A stretch of DNA of 64,000 nucleotides from JBBDSU01 sp040904825. Lineage in GTDB: Bacteria > Actinomycetota > Nitriliruptoria > Nitriliruptorales > Nitriliruptoraceae. A program made the position numbers and the translations under genes. This document shows positions 43,850-51,907 of the stretch, one piece after another. The notes under the pieces were generated by a model. That model was not told where the DNA came from. It saw nothing but the letters and a program-made list of their open reading frames with translations, and did no database searches. Where the stretch lies: positions 7,401-71,400 of the forward strand of contig JBBDSU010000063.1 in the NCBI GenBank assembly GCA_040904825.1, in the 5' to 3' direction. Every line of letters starts with the position of its first letter. Within the stretch, counting starts at the first letter, position 1.

Positions 43850-45781
43850 GTGGCGGAGCTCTATTGGGGAACGACCAGCGGGTTTGTCGAGACCACCAAG
43901 CAGAATCTGATCGCTGACCGCCTGCGATCAGCATTCTTCGACTCCTACGGGTGGAATCCACCGGAAAGCGAAATCCGTTCCTGGCGAAACTCGCTGCGAG
44001 CACTCTCCAACGCCATCGAGTTGGGCGGATTTCTTGACCACGGAATGCTGCTTGAGTTCCAGCTTCCTCTGACTTCCAAGCGTTTGGACGCGATGATCAC
44101 GGGGCATGATCGCAACGGACATCCCGCGGCTGTAATCGTTGAACTCAAGCAGTGGAGCGATGACGTCCAACCGTCCTCAGTCGAGGACATGGTCGCGGTT
44201 CGCTACGGCAAGGGCCTCAAAGAGACGCTTCATCCATCCGCCCAAGTGGGCCAATACCGCCAGTATCTGGCGGACGCCCACGAAGCGTTTCACGACGGCA
44301 ACGTGCTACTGCGTGCATGTTCTTATCTCCACGATTTTCATCACGACGATCAGTCGGAGCTTCTCGCACCTCGTCATGCGAATCTGCTCGGCGTCTACCC
44401 ACTCTTCGCCGGTGACCGGGTCACTGAGCTCGTCGAGTTTCTCGACAATCATCTCGGTGATGGCCGTGGACTAGGAGTGCTGCGAACTGTCCGCGAAGGC
44501 AAGTATCGGCCACACAAGAAGCTGCTCGACCACACCGCAGCAATGATCCAAGGCGAGCCCGCGTATGTCCTGCTTGACGAACAACAAGAGGCGTTCAAGA
44601 GCATCCTCGCCAAGGTTGCCGAGACCAGAGACCTAGGAACGAAAGCCGTCTTCGTGATCCGCGGAGGCCCGGGCACTGGGAAATCGGTCATCGCCCTGAA
44701 CCTCGTCGCGGAGCTAGCGGCCAACGAGTATGCGGTCCATCACGCCACGGGTTCAGCTGCCTTTACCAACACCGTGCGAAAGCGGGTCGGTCCCCGAGCA
44801 AGCGGCATGTTCAAATTCTTCAACTCGTACCTCAACGCTGAGGACGACGTACTTGACGTGCTGATCTGCGACGAGGCGCATCGCATCCGCAAGCATTCTT
44901 GGGACCGGTTCCGCAAGAAGAATGCCATTGATCCTGACCGCCCTCAGATCGACGAGCTCCTCTCAGTGGCACGTGTCTGTGTCTTCTTCATCGACGACAT
45001 GCAAGCCGTCAAGCGAGACGAGATTGGCAACAGCAACGACATCGAACGGCTGGCGGCCGAACATGGTGCCGAAGTCCATGAGCACGAACTCCAGGCACAG
45101 TTTCGGTGCGGGGGATCCGACGGATTCGTGCGATGGGTTGAATCCACCCTTGGAATCCGGCGTACCGCCAACCAACTCTGGACAGGCGATTCCAACTTCG
45201 ATTTCGACATCGTCGACTCCGTGGAAGAACTCGACGACCTCATTCGGCAACGAGCCGACGAGGGACATAGTGCACGACTCGTCGCTGGCTATTGCTGGCC
45301 ATGGTCGGGGCCCCGCAGCGACGGCACGCTCGAGCTCGACGTTCGAGTGGACGGATGGGGCCGGCCGTGGAACGCACGCCCGGATGCAACCGGACTGGCG
45401 CAAGGCATCCCGAAGTCACACTTCTGGGCCAGCGAACCAGGCGGGATCGATCAAGTCGGTTGCATCTACACCGCGCAAGGCTTCGAATTCGACTACGCGG
45501 GCGTCATCTTTGGCAACGATCTCGTCTATCGCCCCCGGGAAGGATGGGTGGGCCAGAAAGACTTGTCCTATGACGGCGGGCTCAAGCGCGGCACCACTGA
45601 CGAAGACTTCACCCGATTGGTCAAGAACACCTACCGCGTCTTGCTCAGCCGCGGACTGAAAGGCTGCTACGTGTACTTCACCGACGAGAAGACCCGCGAT
45701 TTCGTCGAGAGCAGGATCGACAGCCTCGCCATCCAGCTCGCGGCCGAACAAGAGTCCGAGTATGGAAGCGACGCGCCGTGA
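43850..45781 (+). CDS. nuclease-like/SLFN-g3 (DUF2075) helicase, defence candidate
   Basis: 643 residues. N-terminal region: an Asp at 80 (KRLDAMITG) and E98-L-K100 (AVIVELKQW) form a PD-(D/E)xK-like arrangement. The helicase part has Walker A GGPGTGKS at 272-279, Walker B LICDEAH, FFIDDMQAV, the QFRCGGSDGFVRWV motif, YTAQGFEFDYAGVIFG and NTYRVLLSRGLKGCYVY, all diagnostic of DUF2075 (now the Schlafen-group-3 helicase family). The GTG at 43850 has AAGGGG upstream; the frame extends 70 codons further without family features. Its stop overlaps the start of a MazG-like gene (GTGA). A role in phage defence or DNA quality control is inferred from domain content and neighbours. Confidence 0.82.
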   Translation: MAELYWGTTSGFVETTKQNLIADRLRSAFFDSYGWNPPESEIRSWRNSLRALSNAIELGGFLDHGMLLEFQLPLTSKRLDAMITGHDRNGHPAAVIVELKQWSDDVQPSSVEDMVAVRYGKGLKETLHPSAQVGQYRQYLADAHEAFHDGNVLLRACSYLHDFHHDDQSELLAPRHANLLGVYPLFAGDRVTELVEFLDNHLGDGRGLGVLRTVREGKYRPHKKLLDHTAAMIQGEPAYVLLDEQQEAFKSILAKVAETRDLGTKAVFVIRGGPGTGKSVIALNLVAELAANEYAVHHATGSAAFTNTVRKRVGPRASGMFKFFNSYLNAEDDVLDVLICDEAHRIRKHSWDRFRKKNAIDPDRPQIDELLSVARVCVFFIDDMQAVKRDEIGNSNDIERLAAEHGAEVHEHELQAQFRCGGSDGFVRWVESTLGIRRTANQLWTGDSNFDFDIVDSVEELDDLIRQRADEGHSARLVAGYCWPWSGPRSDGTLELDVRVDGWGRPWNARPDATGLAQGIPKSHFWASEPGGIDQVGCIYTAQGFEFDYAGVIFGNDLVYRPREGWVGQKDLSYDGGLKRGTTDEDFTRLVKNTYRVLLSRGLKGCYVYFTDEKTRDFVESRIDSLAIQLAAEQESEYGSDAP

Positions 45782-46140
45782 ACGACGACCCGATCGCAGA
45801 ATTGCAGACCAAGCTTCGAAGCTTCGCCAAAGCACGGGATTGGGAACAGTTCCACACGCCCAAAAACCTCGCCATGGCACTGTCCGGTGAGGTCGGGGAA
45901 CTCGTCGAGATCTTTCAGTGGCTCACACCGAACCAAGCCGACCACGTCATGCAAGGGCAGCGTTCCGCAGACGTGGAAGACGAACTTGCGGACGTGTTCA
46001 TTTATCTACTCCGACTGGCGGATGTCCTTGGCATTGATCTCGCTCGAGCCGCCCACGCCAAGATCGGACGGAACGAACTCCGCTACCCCGCCCAGCCCGG
46101 CACAGAACCAGCCGAGGCGGGCGCCCGGGACCCCAGTTAG
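45778..46140 (+). CDS. MazG-like nucleotide pyrophosphohydrolase
   Basis: 120 residues. The all-alpha NTP pyrophosphatase motif is visible as LSGEVGELVEIFQW followed by VEDELADVFIYLLRLAD, which supplies the ExxE...ExxD metal ligands; NELRYP follows as usual. This is the small dCTPase/RS21-C6 type that cleaves (d)NTPs to monophosphates. It overlaps the helicase gene by four bases, so both proteins are made together. It could lower or sanitise nucleotide pools when the helicase acts. The C-terminal 20 residues are Pro/Ala-rich and probably disordered. Confidence 0.85.
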   Translation: MNDDPIAELQTKLRSFAKARDWEQFHTPKNLAMALSGEVGELVEIFQWLTPNQADHVMQGQRSADVEDELADVFIYLLRLADVLGIDLARAAHAKIGRNELRYPAQPGTEPAEAGARDPS

Positions 46141-46217
46141 TTTCGCAGTGATGCTCGGCTCTGGATGCGACCAGCCACGCCGCCGCAGGCAGGCGTGACC
46201 GCGCAACTGTCGCATAC

Positions 46218-46560
46218 GTCCCGGTCACCTTCGACGACTGCGATCATGTCACAGGGCCGTTCTACCACGACACCCAGTACAGCTTCGCAAAAGGTGACCT
46301 CGTCAAACCAGGACACGAGTCGAACTTCCATGCGGGCCGGATTTCGAATCATGTGTACTTCGCGGCGTTGCTCGATCCAGCGGTGTGGAGAGCCGAACTG
46401 GCGGTGGCACTGGGAGGCGATGAAGGCCGCGACCAGGTGTACGTCGTCGATCCGACGCGACCGTTCGAAGACGATCCGAACGTCACGAACAAGAAGTTCC
46501 CCAGCAACGTCGCGCAGTCCTACCGCACGCGCCACCCACTTCGCGTCGACGGCGACGCCG
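46218..46560 (+). pseudogene. arr: rifampin ADP-ribosyltransferase (Arr) remnant
   Basis: The plus frame reads FDDCDHVTGPFYHDTQ, KPGHESNFHAGRISNHVYFAA, YVVDPTRPFEDDPNVTNKKF and SYRTRHPLRV, unmistakably Arr. These enzymes inactivate rifamycins by ADP-ribosylation. Three defects mark decay: no ATG, GTG or TTG where the gene should start (the expected position is GTC and a stop lies at 46149), Asp for the conserved Gly in the HGT motif, and loss of the last 25 or so residues, after which sequence of a GNAT gene begins in another frame. An ATG-less start at CTG 46161 could allow expression but seems unlikely. Confidence 0.8.
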
Positions 46561-46710
46561 CCCAACATCACAGCGATCGTCGTGGCCGACGATCACCAGC
46601 GCACCAGGCCCGGCACCGCCCTTGTTGAGTCTGCCGTCGAAGTCGCTGTCGCGGCGGGTGCCGGCAGGCTGTGGCTTGTCACAATGAACGACCACGTCGA
46701 TGCGCTGCGC
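46561..46710 (+). pseudogene. GNAT acetyltransferase remnant
   Basis: In the frame shifted from the Arr remnant the sequence reads ITAIVVADDHQRTRPGTALVESA and AAGAGRLWLVTMNDHVDALR, matching the acetyl-CoA-binding core of GNAT enzymes (compare the usual VVAPEHRGRGVGRALL and LWLVTTNDNLDALR). The Arg/Gln-x-x-Gly loop is damaged, the N-terminal half is missing and the frame leaves the family after DALR. It directly joins the Arr remnant, so a deletion probably fused the two. Confidence 0.65.
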
Positions 46711-46816
46711 GACGTGCCAGGTCACGCAGCTCATCAGCGCGCACGGGCCCGCCTGAGCAAAGCCAGCCGCGTGTCCTCATCCACCAGCCCGAGCCGTACG
46801 AAGGGGTTGTCAGCCT

Positions 46817-47185
46817 TCAGACCGTGGTCGGCGGGTGGCGACTTGTCAGTACCGCTACGACAGCGATTGGCCCTGCATCCAACAGTGACCGCCAGGCATT
46901 GACGATGGCACTTGAAACCATTCGGTCCAGTTCATGTCGAGCCTTGTCGAGCACAGCCGGCTCCCGGCGGACATGAGTCGCCAGCTCGTCGCAGAACAGA
47001 TCAACGTAGGGACCATTGCCCGTCGAAGCGGGCACGAGCATCGGCTCGAACTCAGCCGCACGAAGCACCCGGAGCAACACGTCGGACCGAGGCTGCTTCG
47101 CACCTTGCTCGTACGCCGAGATCGCCGACGCATGTGCCGTCTTGCGAGCCCGGGATCGGGCCGTGTCGATGACGCCGCCGGTCAT
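46817..47185 (-). pseudogene. XRE-family regulator with deleted HTH core
   Basis: The frame starting at ATG 47185 reads VIDTARSRARKTAHASAISAYEQGAKQPRSDVLLRVLRAAEFEPM, like the DNA-binding domain of XRE regulators, but about ten residues that should contain the first HTH helix (usually LSQxxLAxxAG) are missing between ARKT and SAISAYE. The C-terminal part (WRSLLDAGPIAVVAVLTS) stops earlier than in relatives, which continue with SPFAxxL. Probably a non-functional remnant of an antitoxin-type regulator. Confidence 0.55.
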
Positions 47186-47338
47186 TCGAATGCATCGGTG
47201 TGCGAGCCGCCTGGGTTCGTGACGCCATACGGGCGAACGCAGCGCGGGCAGCCTCGTCAGCGTGCGCCGAGCCAGCACGTGGCGTTCAATGCTCGACGCG
47301 GACGGTCAAGCGGTCGCATGCAGCGAGGAGCGCGCACC

Positions 47339-47713
47339 ATGCCGATGCCCCGGTGGTGGACCCACATCAACAAGCGGGTGTTCAACCCTGTCGAACTTCG
47401 GCGTGGAGTGCGACCGGCACTGACCCATGTGGGCCGCACCTCGGGCGCGACCTACCGGACCCCGCTTGATGCCCATCGCGTCGAAGGTGGCTACGTCTTC
47501 ATCCTGGTCTATGGGTCACGGTCAGATTGGGTCCGCAACTGCATCGCAGCCGGCTCCGCGATGCTCACCATCGATGGCGACGAGATCGAACTCACCGCTC
47601 CACGTGTCATTACCGAAGAGGAGGCGTGGCAAGCCCTGGCAGATGACGTCAAGCGGCCTCCAGGACTCCTGCGCATCACCGAGTATCTGCGGATGGACCT
47701 AGCAACCCGCTAG
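47339..47713 (+). CDS. deazaflavin (F420)-dependent nitroreductase-family protein
   Basis: 124 residues. Split-barrel pattern of the Ddn/FDOR-A family: WWTHINKRVFNPVELRRG, LTHVGRTSGATYRTPLDAHRVEGGYVFILVYGSRSDWVRNCIAAGSAMLTIDGD. The GR(T/x)SG...R(x)TPL segment binds F420. The ATG at 47339 has GAGGAG about ten bases upstream. Homologues reduce nitro compounds or quinones with F420H2, which points to an actinobacterial host. Separated by the relic zone from the MazG-like gene. Confidence 0.82.
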   Translation: MPMPRWWTHINKRVFNPVELRRGVRPALTHVGRTSGATYRTPLDAHRVEGGYVFILVYGSRSDWVRNCIAAGSAMLTIDGDEIELTAPRVITEEEAWQALADDVKRPPGLLRITEYLRMDLATR

Positions 47714-47770
47714 GTCTACGCCTGGAAGCGCCATCGCGCGGATCGCGGTTGGTTCCGCCAGCATCGCTGG

Positions 47771-48793
47771 TCACCGTGCTGCGGCACCGCGTGCTAGCAC
47801 GCGGGCAACGACCGGCGAGGTCACCATCTGGACGACGGCGTATACCACTGCGGGCAGGGCGACCTCGGCGGGCAGCCCAGAGGCGAACACGATGAACGCG
47901 GCGATACTGAATTCCTTCTTGGAGACGGTGAACAGCATCGCTGCTCGATCAGCGCGGTCGGGCAGCAGCGGCCGGGCGCTCCACCCGACCAGATAGCCGA
48001 CGATGTTGAGGCCTACCGCGGCTGCGGCGACCGCCATCATCGTGGCTGGCTGCTCGAGGATCGCTGTGGCGTTCGGCCCCACCACCGCGACGACCAGCAA
48101 CAGGTAGGCCGCTGATGCTGTGGCTGACAGCGCAGGCTCTGTCGATGCGATGCGCACAGGTTTCCACGTGCGAATCGTGACCCCGACGATGGTCGGCACA
48201 AGCACGACCAGCGCCAGTTCGCCCACCATCGGCAGCACCGGAACGTCGAGATCAATCCCGGTGTAGGCCAGGAACAGGACCGGGACAACCACCGGCGCAA
48301 GCGCTGTATTGACGGCGTTGAGCACGGTGGCCAACGCAACATTCCCCCGAGCAATCAAGACCAGCAGCGGTGACGACACGTCAGTCGGGAGTACCCCGAC
48401 AAGCGCGAAGCCAAGTCCCAGCGGTGTGGTGCCGAACACCAACCGGCCGATGGCCCATCCAGCCAGGCTCATCGGTCCGTAGACCAATCCTGTCGCCAGG
48501 GCTTGCACACCGGGGCGAGCCAGCACGGCCTTGAGTGTGGCGACGTTGAAGGTCAGGCTCACGCACAGCATGAGCAGCGCCAGCAGAGGCGTGACCGCGC
48601 TCGTCAATGCAATGCCCACGCTCGGCATCAACAGTCCGGCCACTGCGGCCACGACCACAAGTGGCATGAGGTTGTTCTCGACGACCCGCAACCGCTCGAT
48701 GACACGCTCCTTATCGATTGTCGCTTGTCCGCTGGCTCGGGCTATTGTCAAGCGTGTACGAGCATCGCGCGCCACCACGGCCAGCCGGGACAT
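47771..48793 (-). CDS. BASS-family transporter (bile acid:sodium symporter type)
   Basis: 340 residues in the longest form, with nine or ten membrane segments starting at about residue 43. Family features include VLPTDVSSPLLVLIARGNVALATVLNAVNTALAPVVVP and the FTVSKKEFSIAAFIVFASGLP segment, both from the core domain that carries the sodium sites. The first 40 residues are hydrophilic and unlike the family, so the true start may be internal; AAGGAG at about 48711 supports this. Likely substrate is an organic anion. Divergent from the M81 gene. Confidence 0.8.
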   Translation of the reverse strand: MSRLAVVARDARTRLTIARASGQATIDKERVIERLRVVENNLMPLVVVAAVAGLLMPSVGIALTSAVTPLLALLMLCVSLTFNVATLKAVLARPGVQALATGLVYGPMSLAGWAIGRLVFGTTPLGLGFALVGVLPTDVSSPLLVLIARGNVALATVLNAVNTALAPVVVPVLFLAYTGIDLDVPVLPMVGELALVVLVPTIVGVTIRTWKPVRIASTEPALSATASAAYLLLVVAVVGPNATAILEQPATMMAVAAAAVGLNIVGYLVGWSARPLLPDRADRAAMLFTVSKKEFSIAAFIVFASGLPAEVALPAVVYAVVQMVTSPVVARVLARGAAAR

Positions 48794-48829
48794 CCTGGCG
48801 CGCGCATCGAACCATCAGGGAGAGCAGTT

Positions 48830-50314
48830 GTGCGCGTCGGAATGGCACGATTCAGCCAAGAATCCAACTCCTTCAGCCCCGTCGTCACCGATCTGGAAGC
48901 ATTCGAACGCATCGGTGTGCGGATCGGCGCAGATTTCGATGTGTGGGGACGCTGGCCTCGCTCGGGTGTCGAAGGCTTTGTCAAGATCACCAAGATGCGT
49001 GACGACGTCGAGCTGGTCCCATTGCTGTATGCAAGCGCTGGACCGGGGGGCCCGGTGACCCAGGAGACCTACGAGTACCTCGCCGACACCCTGCTCGCTC
49101 AGCTCGAGGCCGCCGGAGACCTCGATGCGCTCTTCCTCAACTTGCACGGCGCGATGGCCGCCGAGCATCACGATGACCCCGAAGGCCTGCTGCTGCAGCG
49201 CATCCGGGCACAGGTCGGCGACACCACGCAGATTGCCGCCTACACCGACCATCACGCCTGCATTACCGAACTGATGGTTGCCAACGCTGACCTGATTGTC
49301 GGCAACCCGACCCAGCCGCACAACCATCCGGCGACGGGCGAAAAGGTTGCCACCACCCTGTATCGGATTCTGGACGAAGACCTCAATCCCGTCACTGCGC
49401 TCCGCAAGATTCCGCTGATCACCCATCAAGAGCAGTATCTGACGTCGAAACCCCCGATGAAGACCTGGTTCGAGCTGGCCCGAGAGATCGAAACACGGCC
49501 AGGGGTCATCAGCGTGTCCACCTACCCGATGCAGCCGTGGCTTGATGTCGCCGAGGGCGGCTATTCAGCGATCGTCACCACCGACGGTGATCTCGAACTC
49601 GCCGACGAATACGCCAAGGAGCTTGCCCGGCTGGCCTGGGACCTGCGTCACGACCTGATGCATTTCGACAGCGTCGACGTTGCCGAAGCCGTCCGCCAGG
49701 CGGAAGCGGCGCCCCGCGGCATCGTGGTGATGTCCGACACCGGCGACAGTGTGTCAGGCGGCTCGGCAGGCGACTCCAACATCATCATCGCCGAGATGCT
49801 CGCCCAGAACATTCAGCACGTCGCGCTGGTGCCGATCATCGACGAGCCGGCTGCGCTGGCAGCTGCCGAAGCTGGCGAAGGCGCCGCGATCGACATTGCC
49901 CTGGGACGGCAGTTCGACCCATCGTGGGGTGACCCCATTGCGGTCACCGCTGAGGTGCTGCGCGTCACGACCGAACCTCTGCCTGAGATTGACGAGCTCG
50001 CACCTCACGATCCGGGAATCATGGCACTGCTCAAGATCGGCAACGTGCACGTTGGCGTCACCCAGTTCCATTCGCGGGCGCCGAAGCATCCTGAGTTCTG
50101 GGAACTGCTGGGCGTTGACGTGCGCAACCGTGACGAGGTCCGCGCTGTGGTGGTCAAGACCGCCTCGAACTTTCAGCACTATGCCGATCTGACCGAACAG
50201 TTGGTCCGGGTCAACTCGCCAGGCCACACCCAGTCGCGGGTCACGGAATTCGAATGGAAGCGCCTGCCTCGGCCGATTTTCCCCATCGATGAGGATGCCG
50301 AGCTCGGGTTCTGA
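48830..50314 (+). CDS. M81/MlrC-type metallohydrolase
   Basis: 494 residues. Starts VRVGMARFSQESNSFSP and contains LNLHGAMAAEHHDDPEG, YTDHHACITELMVANADLIVGNPTQPH and DTGDSVSGGSAGDSN, characteristic of the microcystinase C-like (MlrC) family. The DxHxN/H type motifs (here YTDHHA) supply zinc ligands. GTG start with AGGGAG nearby. Natural substrates are mostly unknown peptides or amides. With the BASS transporter and the Ldh-family gene it may form an uptake and degradation unit, by proximity only. Confidence 0.85.
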   Translation: MRVGMARFSQESNSFSPVVTDLEAFERIGVRIGADFDVWGRWPRSGVEGFVKITKMRDDVELVPLLYASAGPGGPVTQETYEYLADTLLAQLEAAGDLDALFLNLHGAMAAEHHDDPEGLLLQRIRAQVGDTTQIAAYTDHHACITELMVANADLIVGNPTQPHNHPATGEKVATTLYRILDEDLNPVTALRKIPLITHQEQYLTSKPPMKTWFELAREIETRPGVISVSTYPMQPWLDVAEGGYSAIVTTDGDLELADEYAKELARLAWDLRHDLMHFDSVDVAEAVRQAEAAPRGIVVMSDTGDSVSGGSAGDSNIIIAEMLAQNIQHVALVPIIDEPAALAAAEAGEGAAIDIALGRQFDPSWGDPIAVTAEVLRVTTEPLPEIDELAPHDPGIMALLKIGNVHVGVTQFHSRAPKHPEFWELLGVDVRNRDEVRAVVVKTASNFQHYADLTEQLVRVNSPGHTQSRVTEFEWKRLPRPIFPIDEDAELGF

Positions 50315-50348
50315 TCAGCTCGGGTTCTGGCCAGCTCGAGTTGTGACT
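50301..50348. repeat. 16-base tandem repeat, three copies, spanning two stop codons
   Basis: Units AGCTCGGGTTCTGATC, AGCTCGGGTTCTGGCC and AGCTCGAGTTGTGACT fill the space between the converging M81 and Ldh-family genes. The first contains the M81 stop and the third reaches the other gene's stop. Confidence 0.85.
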
Positions 50349-51430
50349 TAGGGCCGCGCGCCAACCTCCAGCTCGTTGACGATCTCGCCACGATCAAGCA
50401 GCGCAGCCACGGCGTCTTCGACCACGATGCCGTCGGTCATGGACTGCTGGCGCTGCGCATGGGCACGTTCACCTGGAACACGGACAGCTGCGTCGACAGC
50501 ACCGGCAGGGCCGGTCTTGATGTCGGTGACGTACTCGTCGAAACGCTCCAGGTAGACATCCCAATCCATCAGCGCCTCGATATCAACCACGGCGATGTAG
50601 TGGCCGATCGAACGCGCCTGACTGAAATCTGACGGGTTGGGGACTGCGCGGCCAAAGTTTGCGCCACTGAGTACTCCTGAGAGTGCCCCGGCAAAGAAGG
50701 CGATCCCTGAGCCCTTGTGCTCCCCAAACGGCATCAGTCCGCCACGCAGCGCAGCCGACGGATCGGTTGTCGGCTCGCCGCGTTCGTCGAGGGCCATGCC
50801 TTCGGGAAGTGTCAGGCCACGATTCTCGGCGTGCTTGACAGTGCCTTGCGCCATGCGGCTGGAGGCGATATCGAGCACTGCGCTGGCGCCACCTGCCAAC
50901 GGCAGTCCCCACATGACTGGATTGTTGCCCAGTCCGGCGTGGCGGCCTCCCCACACAATCGTGTTGCGTCGCGTGTTCTGACACGCGAACACGGCCATGC
51001 GTTCGGCCGCTGCCAGTCGTGCCAGGTACGCCAAGGCGCCGAGATGGTTGCTGTGAAACACCGTCGCAGTTGACGCGCCGACGCGGCGGGCACGTTCGAT
51101 CAGTTGATGCATCGTCCAGGTCGCGACCACCGGACCCAAACCGTTGTCGCCATCAACAACGAACGCGGCCTCGCGGCCGCGCACGATCGTCATCTCAGGC
51201 TGGGGGTTTGTGCCACCGTTGCGCATGCGCTCGACATAGCGAGGCAGTTGACGCAACCCGTGGGACACAACACCGGTGAGATCGCTGTCGATGAGCCAGT
51301 CTGCCGTCCAGCTCGCGTGCTCATCGGGCACGCGATCGCCGACAAGACGGGCGACGACTTTGGTGCGCACTTCGGCGACGGACTCGCGCCTGGCTTCGGC
51401 AGTCTCAGATCGCGCGTCGGTCGAGGTCAT
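50348..51430 (-). CDS. Ldh-family (malate/lactate dehydrogenase type) oxidoreductase
   Basis: 360 residues. Motifs of the MDH2/PF02615 family: DLTGVVSHGLRQLPRYVERM, FHSNHLGALAYLARLA, GNNPVMWGLP and LMPFGEHKGSGIAFF. The Arg, His and Lys positions for NAD(P) and 2-oxoacid binding appear kept. Members oxidise malate, lactate, ureidoglycolate or sulfolactate, so the substrate is open. Its ATG overlaps the HIT gene's end in ATGA fashion (51427-51430). Confidence 0.88.
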   Translation of the reverse strand: MTSTDARSETAEARRESVAEVRTKVVARLVGDRVPDEHASWTADWLIDSDLTGVVSHGLRQLPRYVERMRNGGTNPQPEMTIVRGREAAFVVDGDNGLGPVVATWTMHQLIERARRVGASTATVFHSNHLGALAYLARLAAAERMAVFACQNTRRNTIVWGGRHAGLGNNPVMWGLPLAGGASAVLDIASSRMAQGTVKHAENRGLTLPEGMALDERGEPTTDPSAALRGGLMPFGEHKGSGIAFFAGALSGVLSGANFGRAVPNPSDFSQARSIGHYIAVVDIEALMDWDVYLERFDEYVTDIKTGPAGAVDAAVRVPGERAHAQRQQSMTDGIVVEDAVAALLDRGEIVNELEVGARP

Positions 51431-51849
51431 TCGACATGCTCGGCGTGTCCCAAATCCCTCAACGCCTGACGGATCCGAGTGTGCGCGTCGTCGAGGGTCG
51501 CTGGGTCAGGTTCACGGGCAGCCTTGGCGAAATCGAGATCGCCTTCGGAAGCGATCGGCAGCACATGGACATGCACGTGGGGCACTTCGAATCCTGCGAT
51601 CATCTGGCCGACGCGAGACGGCGAAAAGGCCCGCTGGATGCCGGTGCCCACGATCCGAGCGACGTCGGCCACGCGGGTCCAGACTGCCGGGTCAAGATCG
51701 AGCCAGTGATCGACTTCTACCCGCGGCACGACCAGGGTGTGGCCGGTGGTGATGGGATTGATCGACAGAAATGCCACGGTCACGTCGTCCGACCAGACGA
51801 AGCGCCCTGGCAGTTCGCCGTCGATGATCCGGGTGAACACGCTCGCCAT
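51427..51849 (-). CDS. HIT-family hydrolase
   Basis: 140 residues with the histidine triad in EVPHVHVHVLP and an N-terminal FTRIIDGELPGRFVWSD typical of the Hint/HIT branch. Such proteins hydrolyse nucleotide phosphoramidates or dinucleoside polyphosphates. It follows gcvT by about 60 bases and overlaps the Ldh-family gene by four bases, so these genes may be read with the gcv transcript. Confidence 0.9.
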   Translation of the reverse strand: MASVFTRIIDGELPGRFVWSDDVTVAFLSINPITTGHTLVVPRVEVDHWLDLDPAVWTRVADVARIVGTGIQRAFSPSRVGQMIAGFEVPHVHVHVLPIASEGDLDFAKAAREPDPATLDDAHTRIRQALRDLGHAEHVE

Positions 51850-51907
51850 TGTCGTTTACTCCTCGCCAGTGGTCTGCGACCGGCACTCTTGCACGACCGG
51901 CAGTTTG

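Noticed and set aside
46137..46571. 144-codon minus-strand frame with four cysteines
   Set aside because: It is the reverse strand of the Arr remnant, which is clearly recognisable on the plus strand.
42632..47770. Search for a second tRNA-Gly 3'-end copy (attachment site)
   Set aside because: No stretch matching the T-arm and acceptor end was found by eye, so no att site is claimed.
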